Positions 8,221 to 17,071 of a stretch of 64,000 bases of DNA are shown in pieces (the stretch's first letter is position 1; every line of letters starts with the position of its first letter). The DNA comes from Fulvivirga sediminis (GTDB taxonomy: Bacteria > Bacteroidota > Bacteroidia > Cytophagales > Cyclobacteriaceae). Under the pieces are notes generated by a model, which was given only the letters and a program-made list of their open reading frames with translations, ran no database searches and was not told the DNA's origin. A program made the translations under genes and the position numbers. The stretch spans positions 62,001-126,000 of the forward strand of contig NZ_JAESIY010000009.1 in NCBI RefSeq assembly GCF_016757215.1. The letters are read 5' to 3'.

Positions 8221-9801
8221 TTACTTACCGTATTGCTTAGATAAATCTTTGGCTACTGAGGCCAATACTTCGGTAACACTGTCTTCCAGCTTTCCTGCTC
8301 TTAATGAATCCAATGCATCCTGATGCTTACTTCTTAGCACATCAATAAAGCTTGTCTCAAAAGCTTGCACTTTATCTACAGGCACATTATCTATCATACC
8401 TTTAGTAGATACAAATATAATAGCTACTTGCTCTTCAACAGCTACAGGAGAATATTGAGCTTGCTTAAGTATTTCAAGGTTTCTTCTACCTCTATCAATA
8501 GTCAGTTTAGTAGCCGCGTCAAGATCAGAACCGAACTTAGCAAATGCCTCTAGTTCACGGAACTGTGCTTGGTCTAGTTTAAGAGTACCAGCTACTTTCT
8601 TCATTGATTTAATTTGAGCAGATCCTCCCACCCTAGATACCGAAATACCAACGTTAATGGCCGGTCTGATACCAGAGTTAAACAAGTTAGTCTCTAGGAA
8701 TATCTGACCATCAGTAATAGAAATTACGTTAGTTGGGATATATGCTGAAACGTCACCAGCCTGAGTTTCAATAATAGGAAGCGCAGTCAGGGAACCACCA
8801 CCTTTTACTTTACCTTGTAAAGAATCAGGAAGGTCATTCATTCCTTGTGCAATCTCATCATTCTGAGAAATCTTAGCTGCTCTCTCTAATAATCTTGAGT
8901 GAAGATAGAAAACATCACCAGGATACGCTTCACGACCTGGAGGTCTTCTTAGAAGAAGAGACACTTCACGGTAAGCTACCGCTTGTTTAGATAAATCATC
9001 ATAAATAACTAAGGCAGGTCTACCTGTATCTCTGAAGAACTCACCAATAGCTGCACCAGTAAATGGAGCAAAGAACTGCATAGGAGCTGGATCAGCCGCA
9101 GAAGCAGATACCACAACACTGTACTCCATAGCACCAGCCTTTTCTAAAGCTGCCACTACACCAGCAACGGTAGATGCCTTTTGACCTACTGCTACATATA
9201 TACAGAATACAGGCTCACCTCTTTCATAAAATTCTTTTTGATTGATGATAGTATCAATGGCCACAGCTGTTTTTCCTGTCTGTCTATCACCAATAATAAG
9301 CTCTCTTTGACCTCTACCAATAGGAATCATTGAGTCAATAGCTTTGATACCTGTTTGTAAAGGCTCATTAACAGGTTGTCTATATATAACACCTGGAGCT
9401 TTTCTCTCCAATGGCATTTCGAAAGTCTCACCCTCAATTGGGCCCTTTCCATCAATAGGATTACCCAATGTGTCTACTACACGACCAACCATGCCATCAC
9501 CCACATTAATAGAGGCTATACGGCCGGTTCTTTTCACAGTATCACCTTCTTTGATACCTTTAGATTCTCCGAAAATTACAGCACCTACATTATCCTCTTC
9601 AAGGTTAAGAACAAGTGCTCTGAGTCCATTTTCAAATTCAAGAAGCTCTCCTGACTGAGCTTTTGATAAACCATAAATACGGGCTACACCGTCACCAACC
9701 TCTAGTACCGTACCAACTTCCTCTAATTCGGCTTCGGTTTTGGCTCCGGAAAGCTGCTCTCTAAGTATTGCTGAAACTTCGTCTGGTCTTACGTCTGCCA
9801 T
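8221..9801 (-). CDS. atpA: ATP synthase F1 alpha subunit
   Basis: 526 residues. Non-catalytic nucleotide-binding subunit of the F1 head. Walker A ([13 protein letters not shown]) near residue 170, Walker B-like [12 protein letters not shown], and the conserved [15 protein letters not shown] and [10 protein letters not shown] stretches, with the signalling Arg in the latter. N-terminal beta-barrel domain in the first 95 residues. ATG start 14 bases after atpH. Encoded in the atpB-E-F-H-A-G order. Confidence 0.98.
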   Translation of the reverse strand: MADVRPDEVSAILREQLSGAKTEAELEEVGTVLEVGDGVARIYGLSKAQSGELLEFENGLRALVLNLEEDNVGAVIFGESKGIKEGDTVKRTGRIASINVGDGMVGRVVDTLGNPIDGKGPIEGETFEMPLERKAPGVIYRQPVNEPLQTGIKAIDSMIPIGRGQRELIIGDRQTGKTAVAIDTIINQKEFYERGEPVFCIYVAVGQKASTVAGVVAALEKAGAMEYSVVVSASAADPAPMQFFAPFTGAAIGEFFRDTGRPALVIYDDLSKQAVAYREVSLLLRRPPGREAYPGDVFYLHSRLLERAAKISQNDEIAQGMNDLPDSLQGKVKGGGSLTALPIIETQAGDVSAYIPTNVISITDGQIFLETNLFNSGIRPAINVGISVSRVGGSAQIKSMKKVAGTLKLDQAQFRELEAFAKFGSDLDAATKLTIDRGRRNLEILKQAQYSPVAVEEQVAIIFVSTKGMIDNVPVDKVQAFETSFIDVLRSKHQDALDSLRAGKLEDSVTEVLASVAKDLSKQYGK

Positions 9802-9815
9802 TGTATGTTGTTAAT

Positions 9816-10376
9816 TTAAAATTCTTTGATATATGGATTTTGACTGAACTTGTGTTCTAATGATTGCAATTTTGTCTTTAGTGAATCATCGATCTGGCGA
9901 TCTCCAACTTTAAGGATATACCCGCCAATGATATTCTGATCTACCTTCTCAACTAAATCGACCTTTTGCAAAGAGGAAATTTTCTTAACCATCTCTTCTA
10001 TCTGCGCTCTAAGTTCTGGAGTAAGAGCTACAGCAGTAGTTACGCTAGCTACCTCTATGCCATTCTTAATATTATATTGAAAATGAAATTCTTTAGCAAT
10101 AGCCGGCAACAATGCCTCACGTTTCTTTCTGGATATTACATCAAAAATAGATAAGGTAAGATTATTCACTTTTCCATCAAACACTTTCCCTAAAATGGCT
10201 CTTTTCTTATCATTTTTTATCACAGGGTTTTTAAGCATAAGTGCAAACTCACGATTTTCCTCACATACTTTATGAAAAGAAAGCATATCATCATGCACTT
10301 GATCTAAAACCCCTTGGTCACTAGCTAATTCCAGCAAAGACTTAGCGTAACGTGAAGCTGCTCTGTGTTCAGTCAT
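9816..10376 (-). CDS. atpH: ATP synthase F1 delta subunit (OSCP)
   Basis: 186 residues. Forms the top of the peripheral stalk. Opening ASRYAKSLLELASDQGVLD is the family N-terminal helix motif, and the C-terminal half ends with the conserved IIGGYILKVGDRQIDDSLK pattern. ATG start 7 bases after the atpF stop; atpA follows 14 bases later. Confidence 0.95.
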   Translation of the reverse strand: MTEHRAASRYAKSLLELASDQGVLDQVHDDMLSFHKVCEENREFALMLKNPVIKNDKKRAILGKVFDGKVNNLTLSIFDVISRKKREALLPAIAKEFHFQYNIKNGIEVASVTTAVALTPELRAQIEEMVKKISSLQKVDLVEKVDQNIIGGYILKVGDRQIDDSLKTKLQSLEHKFSQNPYIKEF

Positions 10377-10383
10377 TTTGTAA

Positions 10384-10884
10384 TTAATTCAGCTTAGTGT
10401 CTTTAACAAAATCTTCTATTAATTCTTTCTGAGCTTTCTCGTCAGCAAGTTCTCTTCTTAAAAGTTTCTCTGTGATCTGTAATGAAAGCTTAGCCACCTG
10501 ATTCTTTACTTCAGTAAGTGCTGCCTGCTTTTCATTTTTAATCGCTAGCCTAGCATCTTCAAGAATCCTCTTAGCCTGCTTTTCAGCATCTAGAGAAGCT
10601 TCTTCTTTTAAGCTATTGGCCACTTGTCTTGCATCTTTTAGAATCTGCTCTCTTTCTTGTCTTGCTTCATCCAATAATCTTTCATTATCAGACTTTAAGC
10701 GCTCCATTTCTTGCTTGGCACGTTCTGCAGCATCTAATGCATCCTGGATAGATTCCTCTCTTATTTTTAGAGATTGAATTATTGGCTTCCAGGCAAATTT
10801 AGCAAGGATAAATAGTAGTACCAGGAAAATAAGAGCCTGCATGATAAACAAGCCGGGAGAAAAGTCATTAATCAGCTGATCCAT
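10384..10884 (-). CDS. atpF: ATP synthase Fo b subunit
   Basis: 166 residues. One N-terminal membrane helix (about 12-32) followed by a long, highly charged coiled coil, the peripheral stalk that links Fo to delta. Single b-type gene: no second b' gene is seen in the cluster, so the stalk should be a homodimer. Lies 93 bases after atpE, with a large hairpin between them. Confidence 0.95.
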   Translation of the reverse strand: MDQLINDFSPGLFIMQALIFLVLLFILAKFAWKPIIQSLKIREESIQDALDAAERAKQEMERLKSDNERLLDEARQEREQILKDARQVANSLKEEASLDAEKQAKRILEDARLAIKNEKQAALTEVKNQVAKLSLQITEKLLRRELADEKAQKELIEDFVKDTKLN

Positions 10885-10923
10885 TCTTTCTTTTATATAT
10901 AATTCTGTGTTTAATTCTTAAGG

Positions 10924-10963
10924 TAAAGCACACCTTGCGCCTATCGCAACAAGGTGAGCTTTA
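10924..10963 (-). promoter_or_regulatory. Large stem-loop in the atpE-atpF gap
   Basis: Arms TAAAGC-A-CACCTTG (10924-10937) and CAAGGTG-A-GCTTTA (10950-10963) pair over 13 of 14 positions, with a single A-A mismatch. No U-run follows, so it is not a terminator. Its place between atpE and atpF, where extra c-subunit synthesis is wanted, suggests an mRNA processing or 3'-end protection element for the upstream atpB-atpE message. Function is inference. Confidence 0.6.
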
Positions 10964-10977
10964 ATGTCTACGCACTA

Positions 10978-11184
<207 letters not shown>

Positions 11185-11203
11185 TTAAACAATAAATTCA
11201 ATT

Positions 11204-12292
11204 TTAATGATGCTCTTCTACTGCCATACCTATGAACAATGCTGAAAGCATGGTGAAGATATATGCTTGAAGGAAAGCAACAAGTATTTCAATGATTGAG
11301 ATAAATAAAGCCAAGAAGAAAGACATTCCCAAGGCTGCTGCCGGACCAAACGCGGCCTTCATGGTAATAGATAAAGCTATTAGGCTCATTACCACAAAGT
11401 GACCTGCTGTCATGTTTGCAAACAAACGAATAAGTAGAGCAAAAGGCTTAGTGAACATACCTATTATCTCTATCGGCATTAATATAATTTTCATTGGTAC
11501 AGGTACACCCGGCATCCAGAATATGTGCTTCCAGTAATCTTTATTTCCACTAAATTGTACTATAAAGAAGGTGAATAAAGCCAGGCAAACAGTTACCGCA
11601 ATGTTACCAGTAACGTTAAATCCAAGTGGAGTCATCCCCATCAGGTTTAGCAACCAGATATAAAAGAATGCCGTTAACAAATAAGGCATAAATTTCTGAT
11701 AATGTTTTTCGCCAATATTTGGCCTTGCCATTTCATCTCTTACATAAAGCACCAAAGGCTCTAAGAAACGACCAACGCCAGTAGGAATAGGACCTTTTTT
11801 ATAACTCTTAGCTAATGATCCAAACATGAATAGTAATAGTATACCTGCGAAGATCATACCTACTACATTTTTAGTAATAGAAAGATCTAAAGGAGTAGCA
11901 TTAGTAGGGTGATGATGCTCATCGTACTCTATGTGTCCCTCCGCATCAGTTTTATATATCTTTCCGTGGTGAACTGCATAATAATTTCCATTAGACTCAG
12001 CTACTGCCGTACCATGATGGAATTTTGATGACATGAAAACATGTAAACCGTCATCAACTAATATTACGGGCAGAGGAAATCCTATGTGAGTACCTGATTC
12101 ACCTAAAGAGAATAACGTAAAATCATGAGAATCTTTAAGGTGGTGATGGATATACTCATTAATTTCTTCTTTTGTATCCACGGCCCCTCCAGTAGAATGG
12201 CCAGCTTCTTCATCATTTGATCCAAAGGCCAGGCTCGAGGCAAACAATACGACTAATAATGTAAAAAAGGCGGTGTTTTTTTTGATCATCAC
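11204..12292 (-). CDS. atpB: ATP synthase Fo a subunit
   Basis: 362 residues, longer than the E. coli protein because of an exported N-terminal domain of about 140 residues that begins with a signal peptide (ending near FASSLAFG) and is rich in His (EYDEHHHPTN), as in many Bacteroidota. The C-terminal membrane part holds the essential stator Arg in FALLIRLFANMTAGH and the last helices that form the half-channels. First gene of the atpBEFHAG block, behind its own candidate promoter. Confidence 0.96.
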   Translation of the reverse strand: MMIKKNTAFFTLLVVLFASSLAFGSNDEEAGHSTGGAVDTKEEINEYIHHHLKDSHDFTLFSLGESGTHIGFPLPVILVDDGLHVFMSSKFHHGTAVAESNGNYYAVHHGKIYKTDAEGHIEYDEHHHPTNATPLDLSITKNVVGMIFAGILLLFMFGSLAKSYKKGPIPTGVGRFLEPLVLYVRDEMARPNIGEKHYQKFMPYLLTAFFYIWLLNLMGMTPLGFNVTGNIAVTVCLALFTFFIVQFSGNKDYWKHIFWMPGVPVPMKIILMPIEIIGMFTKPFALLIRLFANMTAGHFVVMSLIALSITMKAAFGPAAALGMSFFLALFISIIEILVAFLQAYIFTMLSALFIGMAVEEHH

Positions 12293-12327
12293 GCTAAGAA
12301 AAAAAGGAATCTGTTATAATTTTGGCG

Positions 12328-12335
12328 CAAAGCTA
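12328..12335 (-). promoter_or_regulatory. -7 element of an internal promoter ahead of atpB
   Basis: On the minus strand this reads TAGCTTTG, an exact match to the Bacteroidota sigma-A -7 consensus TAnnTTTG, 36 bases ahead of the atpB start. The -33 region (GTTA about 17-20 bases upstream) is weak. It would let atpBEFHAG be made separately from the bactofilin/atpZ part of the transcript. Confidence 0.5.
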
Positions 12336-12397
12336 AGAAATTCCCGAAAAGTAACTGCCCTTTTTATAAATTGTTTTACAGAAAATTAACATCGGTT

Positions 12398-12793
12398 TTA
12401 GGCTTGCTGGGCATTGAGTAATCTACCACAATATACAGACTCAATCATTAAAAAAATAAGCATCGGTATAACTATTGATAGTTTTTCTGGCTTATTCATT
12501 CCTTCTTCCATGAACAGAGCATCTTTAAAAATCAATAAGAAGAGTCCTATTTTAATAAATATTGAACCCAGATAAGCATATCCTGCCTGATTGGGCATAA
12601 TACTACTAATAGCTTCTATAAGGACACAAACCAGCAAAGTGGCTATAAAATGAAAAATATAAACAGGCATTAACTCAAAGTGAAGATTGTAATTACCTGA
12701 GCTAAGTACGTAGATTTGCAGACTATACATAGCAACACTAATCCCCATAAGCACTATGAAGAATATAAGCAACCTCTTAAAGGCTCTATTCAT
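12398..12793 (-). CDS. Small membrane protein of the ATP synthase cluster (AtpI position)
   Basis: 131 residues with four predicted membrane helices (about 8-30, 42-65, 72-92, 105-125) and little else. Its start overlaps the 3' end of atpZ by eight bases and it lies just before atpB, the position of AtpI in other bacteria. AtpI/AtpZ proteins help c-ring assembly or Mg transport. Sequence similarity to AtpI is not obvious by eye, so the role comes from position only. Confidence 0.6.
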   Translation of the reverse strand: MNRAFKRLLIFFIVLMGISVAMYSLQIYVLSSGNYNLHFELMPVYIFHFIATLLVCVLIEAISSIMPNQAGYAYLGSIFIKIGLFLLIFKDALFMEEGMNKPEKLSIVIPMLIFLMIESVYCGRLLNAQQA

Positions 12794-12998
12794 CGGAATT
12801 TGATTTGATAACCTCTCTGATGATTAAAAAAGTAGAGAGAAAAACGGCAACTAGAGTAATAATTTTTGCATACAGACCAGAGTCATTATTGGTTTTTTCA
12901 TCAATGAATTCTCCCAGCCAGTGTCCTGCATAAATAGAAACAGCCATTTGCATGGCCATTCCAGAATATTTAATATAGTTATTATACTGCTTGGGCAC
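12786..12998 (-). CDS. atpZ: AtpZ-type ATP synthase accessory protein
   Basis: 70 residues, two membrane helices. The first carries the AtpZ/AtpI pattern MAMQMAVSIYAGHWLGEFID, the second is a plain hydrophobic helix ending in a charged tail. Start taken as GTG 12998, which overlaps the bactofilin stop by 17 bases; an ATG at residue 14 would cut into the first helix. The overlap implies translational coupling to the bactofilin gene. Confidence 0.8.
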   Translation of the reverse strand: MPKQYNNYIKYSGMAMQMAVSIYAGHWLGEFIDEKTNNDSGLYAKIITLVAVFLSTFLIIREVIKSNSDE

Positions 12999-13425
12999 CT
13001 TCAGTACTTAAAGATTTTGTAGACTGACCATTGCTATTCATGGTTTCTATCTTAATCTCTTTACTAGTTATACCCATTTTACAACCACCATTAAAAACGG
13101 CACCGGTTTCTACTATGAGTTTGTTAGTATAAATATCCCCATTTACTACTGCTGTGGGCTTTAAAATAAGCACTTCAGTGGTTTCTATATTACCATCAAG
13201 CCTACCTTCTATTTCAGCATTTTGAGCAAGTATACTGCCTTCAACGAAAGAAGATTGCCCCAAAGCCACCTTTGATTTTGTTTTAACATCTCCTATTATT
13301 TTTCCTTCGATCCGCACATTTCCAAATGTTTCAACACTACCTTGCACTACAGTTCCTTTTCCTATTATATTGCTAGAGTTGCTTATGAGTTCTGCTGTTT
13401 TATGATCTTCTTTAGAAGCGAACAT
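12982..13425 (-). CDS. Bactofilin (polymer-forming cytoskeletal protein)
   Basis: 147 residues. The core (about 20-120) is a right-handed beta-helix with the short Gly/Val-rich turns of bactofilins (GKGTVVQGSVETFGNVRIEG, then DGNIETTEVLILKP and NGDIYTNKL). Bactofilins assemble into membrane-associated filaments without nucleotide and often position cell-wall enzymes. It directly follows an M23 peptidase gene (13 bases), a pairing known from cell-shape modules, and overlaps atpZ. Confidence 0.9.
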   Translation of the reverse strand: MFASKEDHKTAELISNSSNIIGKGTVVQGSVETFGNVRIEGKIIGDVKTKSKVALGQSSFVEGSILAQNAEIEGRLDGNIETTEVLILKPTAVVNGDIYTNKLIVETGAVFNGGCKMGITSKEIKIETMNSNGQSTKSLSTEGAQAV

Positions 13426-13438
13426 ACTTTAACTATGT

Positions 13439-14308
13439 TTAAAAAGTTACAAATTCTTCCGGATTAACAGAGTTTCCATTATTCCACAATTCAAAATGAA
13501 GGTGAGGCCCGTCTGTAAGCTCCCCTGTATTGCCTATTATGGCAATAATCTCCCCCGCATTCACAAAATTACCAACTTTTTTTAAAAGTTCTGCATTATG
13601 CTTATACACGGAAATAAGGTTACCTCTATGCTGTATGGCTATGACATATCCTGAATCTTGAGTCCAGGATGACATAATAACAGTTCCATCAGCAATGCTC
13701 TTCACTGGTTCATTTTTCTTTGCTACAATATCAACGCCAAAATGGCCATCTTTAACATTATAGGGTGAAGAAATAAATCCAGAAATCGGTGAAAAGAAAA
13801 ATATCTCTTGCAATTCACTATAATTACCCGATGAATAGTTTAATAATGACATATCGGTACGCTCAAATTCTTGCCGAAATTGAGAATCGATCGGAGATAG
13901 TTGACTTACATCTATATTCTCATTAATAATTTCATTGCCCTCATTATGCTCCTGATGATACTCCTCTCCTATGTGAATGGTATCTCCACTAAGCACTCGT
14001 TGGAAATTTTTTATAAACCGCTCCTTTTCATCCACTTCAAGAGAGAGAGAATCTACCTTAGCCGTAAGTTCATAAAACCTTTTATTAGCTTCTATTTGAG
14101 CGTGCCTGGGATCAAACCACTGTGCCAGTAATGTCTTTACTAGCAGTAGACTTAAAAACATAAGGATTATGAACACTGTTACAGCAAGCAGAATTACCTT
14201 TGCATAGGTAAAACTGAAAGTTGACTTCTCAGCAAAGTTCTCCTCGTTTCTAATTATCAGCAGATAACGATTAACCAACCAACTCGAAAGTGTCTTTCTT
14301 GCCTTCAA
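13439..14308 (-). CDS. Membrane-anchored M23 (LytM) peptidoglycan endopeptidase
   Basis: 289 residues: a cytoplasmic stub, one membrane helix (about 36-60), a coiled coil (about 68-105), and a C-terminal LytM domain. Zinc ligands are visible in GHFGVDIVAK (HxxxD) and HLHFELW (HxH), so the enzyme looks active. It should cut peptide cross-links in the periplasm. Start is TTG; there is no ATG before the membrane helix. A candidate -7 element lies 28 bases upstream. Next gene is the bactofilin, which may localise it. Confidence 0.9.
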   Translation of the reverse strand: MKARKTLSSWLVNRYLLIIRNEENFAEKSTFSFTYAKVILLAVTVFIILMFLSLLLVKTLLAQWFDPRHAQIEANKRFYELTAKVDSLSLEVDEKERFIKNFQRVLSGDTIHIGEEYHQEHNEGNEIINENIDVSQLSPIDSQFRQEFERTDMSLLNYSSGNYSELQEIFFFSPISGFISSPYNVKDGHFGVDIVAKKNEPVKSIADGTVIMSSWTQDSGYVIAIQHRGNLISVYKHNAELLKKVGNFVNAGEIIAIIGNTGELTDGPHLHFELWNNGNSVNPEEFVTF

Positions 14309-14335
14309 TTTGCTGTCTGTTAAAATTTAGGGCAA

Positions 14336-14343
14336 CAAAAATA
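14336..14343 (-). promoter_or_regulatory. -7 element ahead of the M23-bactofilin-atpZ operon
   Basis: Reads TATTTTTG on the minus strand, an exact TAnnTTTG match, 28 bases ahead of the TTG start of the M23 gene. No clear TTG at the -33 spacing. It supports a short leader and the TTG start. Confidence 0.4.
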
Positions 14344-14494
14344 GATATAATAAACTATTATTGTATTAATTATCATTTTTTTTACGTTGTTTGGACAGTT
14401 AACTAAATTTAAGTGAAACTCGCAACATACTGCATTTAAAATATCATTTTTGTATAAATATTTTCTGGCAACCTAAAAACAGAACAAAAAGACT

Positions 14495-17071
14495 TTGTTA
14501 CGCAATAAAAACTATACGCTACTTTACTTCATCATTCTTCTTTTTTTACTCGGATGCTCCGCAGAACGTAAAAATATAATCAGTAAAGCATACCACAATA
14601 CCACTGCTCGGTATAATGCCTATTTCTACGCAAAGAATGATATCAAAGACATTAAAGAAATTGTAAAAAGCACTGCTGACAATGACTACAATAAGGTTTT
14701 AAAAATATATGCCCCCATAGATTCCGTACTTGCAAGCACTTATAAAGAACAAGTAGATGATTGTATAAAAAAATCTTCACTTGTCATACAAATTCATAAA
14801 AACAGTAAATGGGTAGATGATAGCTATGTACTCATAGGTCTTGCTCGCTTTTATTCATTAGACTATGTAAATGCCATTGAGACATTTAAATACGTAAACA
14901 CTAAAAGTGAAGATGATGAGACCAGACACCTTGCATTGGCTCACTTACACAGGACTTTTACTGATTATGGTGAGTATAATAATGCTATAGCTGTTTCAGA
15001 TTATCTAAAAAAAGAAACTCTTGATAAAAAGAGTTCCAAGATTCTATACCTTAATCAGGCTCATTATTACCAAACACAAGGCGACCTCAATAACATGGTA
15101 GTAAACCTCGTAAAAGCTGCCCCTTTATTAAAAAGAAAAGATGGTAAAGGCCGAATATATTTCATAATAGCTCAAGTATATCAGGATCTGGGCTTTGACT
15201 CTGAAGCCTACAATTATTATAAAAAATGTATAGCTAGCAACCCTGAGTACGAACTAGACTTTTATGCACGCCTGTATATGGCGCAAGTAACAGAACTTGG
15301 AAAATCGGGAGATCTTAGGGCAGCCAGAAAGCATTTTAAGCAACTTTTAAAGGACAAGAAAAATGTTGAGTATAAAGATAAGATCTACTATGAAATGGCT
15401 GAATTTGAATTACGCCAAGGCAATATGGATCAAGCGATATCATACTTCAAGTCTTCCATCTACTCAAGCACCAATAATAACCGCCAAAAAGGTCAATCTT
15501 ATTTAAGAATTGGGCAAATAGAATATGATAGTATGGCTAATTATGAACTGGCTAAAAACTATTACGACAGTGCCGTTCAAACATTACCTCCTGATTTTGA
15601 AAATTACGCTCAAATACAAGAGCGCCAACAAATTTTAGAAAAATTTGTAAATCAGCACAATACTATTCACCTACAAGATAGCCTTTTGAATCTCTCCACT
15701 TTAGATTCTGTAGCCATAAGAGCCACAATAGATTCCTATTTAGCAGCCAAAGCTGAAGAGCAACGTAAAATTGAAGAGAAGAAGAAAATAGCAGAAAGAA
15801 GGCGTCAGTTTACCCTTGCCAATGAGGATAGCGGAATAGGCAATGCCACCGGCTGGTATTTTGGCAATCCATCGGCCGTTGCATTAGGTCAAACCGAATT
15901 TCAAAGAATTTGGGGAGACCGAGCCTTAGAAGATAACTGGAGAATCAGTAGAGTTCAGGGGAACCTTCCGTCCATAGAAACAGGTGAAATGGCTGAAAAT
16001 AATGTTGAAGTTTTGGAAGGCACACAAGAAGCTCCCGAAGAAAACACCACACAAGAACAAAGTTCTGAGGCCAATAAATTATATGCTCAAATTCCATTTA
16101 GTGATGAAGCCAAGGAAAAATCACTTAATATGATTAAAGAAGCCTATTATATTTTGGGAAATATATATTATTTCGAGCTTCAAGAGCTTCAGAACGCAGC
16201 GTTAACCTTTGAAAAACTACTTACAAGGTTCCCAGGATCAGAAAATGAGGCTGAGGTACTATATCAGCTGTACCTCATCAATAAGACATTGAATAGAAGT
16301 ACTGATATATATAAAAACCAACTCTTGGAGCAATATCCAAACACTACCTATGCCAAACTACTGTCTAACCCTAACTATACAGAAGAAAGCACGGCTGCAA
16401 ATGAACAGTTAAAGGTGGTATATAAAAATGCTTATGCTCTTTTCAAAAATGAAGAATACAAGCTGGCTACCCAAAAATTAGATTCTGCTTTAAATAATAT
16501 TGCAGAAACGGTATTTAGTCCGAGATTACGGCTTTTAAAAATCTTAATCGTTGGAAAAACAGAAAATATAAACCTATATCAATATCAATTATCTGATTTC
16601 ATCGAAAAAAATCCTGATAGCGATATTCTTCCGTATGCCAAGGAACTTTTACAAGCCTCTAAAAACTTTCAGGAGAAACAACAGCGTTTATTAGGTACAG
16701 AATTTGTGAAGTATTTTAAGCAAAATCATTATTTCATATTGGTATATGAATCAGGCAAAAACCTAGCCGATGACCTATCTCAAGAAATCAATGATTTTAA
16801 CCAGACCCTGTCTAACAATAACCTAAAGACTAGCAATCTTATTTTAAATGAGAAATATGACATGGTAATGGTAACAGGACTGGGACAAAAAGATGATGCT
16901 GCCAAATATTATGAAAAATTCATTAACACAGATGCCATTTCTGAAGATACCAAGAACTCAAAATTCTATAAATTTGTAATCACGAAAGATAACTTCAACA
17001 TTTTTTACCAGACTAAAGACTTAGAGGCATATCTAAGGTTTTTTAATAAAAATTATATTAATGGACTTTAA
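14495..17071 (+). CDS. sprE: SprE/PorW-type lipoprotein of type IX secretion and gliding
   Basis: 858 residues. Signal peptide with lipobox FLLGC, so a lipoprotein of the periplasm/outer membrane. Just after it comes the SprE/PorW signature KAYHNTTARYNAYF. The next 350 residues and the region after 530 are TPR-like helical repeats; a charged, low-complexity linker (AAKEEQRKIEEKKK-like, about 420-440, then a Glu/Asn-rich stretch near 505-525) lies between. SprE is needed for T9SS secretion and gliding. Start is TTG. The 3' end overlaps the PBP1A start by 11 bases, so the two are coupled. Confidence 0.85.
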   Translation: MLRNKNYTLLYFIILLFLLGCSAERKNIISKAYHNTTARYNAYFYAKNDIKDIKEIVKSTADNDYNKVLKIYAPIDSVLASTYKEQVDDCIKKSSLVIQIHKNSKWVDDSYVLIGLARFYSLDYVNAIETFKYVNTKSEDDETRHLALAHLHRTFTDYGEYNNAIAVSDYLKKETLDKKSSKILYLNQAHYYQTQGDLNNMVVNLVKAAPLLKRKDGKGRIYFIIAQVYQDLGFDSEAYNYYKKCIASNPEYELDFYARLYMAQVTELGKSGDLRAARKHFKQLLKDKKNVEYKDKIYYEMAEFELRQGNMDQAISYFKSSIYSSTNNNRQKGQSYLRIGQIEYDSMANYELAKNYYDSAVQTLPPDFENYAQIQERQQILEKFVNQHNTIHLQDSLLNLSTLDSVAIRATIDSYLAAKAEEQRKIEEKKKIAERRRQFTLANEDSGIGNATGWYFGNPSAVALGQTEFQRIWGDRALEDNWRISRVQGNLPSIETGEMAENNVEVLEGTQEAPEENTTQEQSSEANKLYAQIPFSDEAKEKSLNMIKEAYYILGNIYYFELQELQNAALTFEKLLTRFPGSENEAEVLYQLYLINKTLNRSTDIYKNQLLEQYPNTTYAKLLSNPNYTEESTAANEQLKVVYKNAYALFKNEEYKLATQKLDSALNNIAETVFSPRLRLLKILIVGKTENINLYQYQLSDFIEKNPDSDILPYAKELLQASKNFQEKQQRLLGTEFVKYFKQNHYFILVYESGKNLADDLSQEINDFNQTLSNNNLKTSNLILNEKYDMVMVTGLGQKDDAAKYYEKFINTDAISEDTKNSKFYKFVITKDNFNIFYQTKDLEAYLRFFNKNYINGL

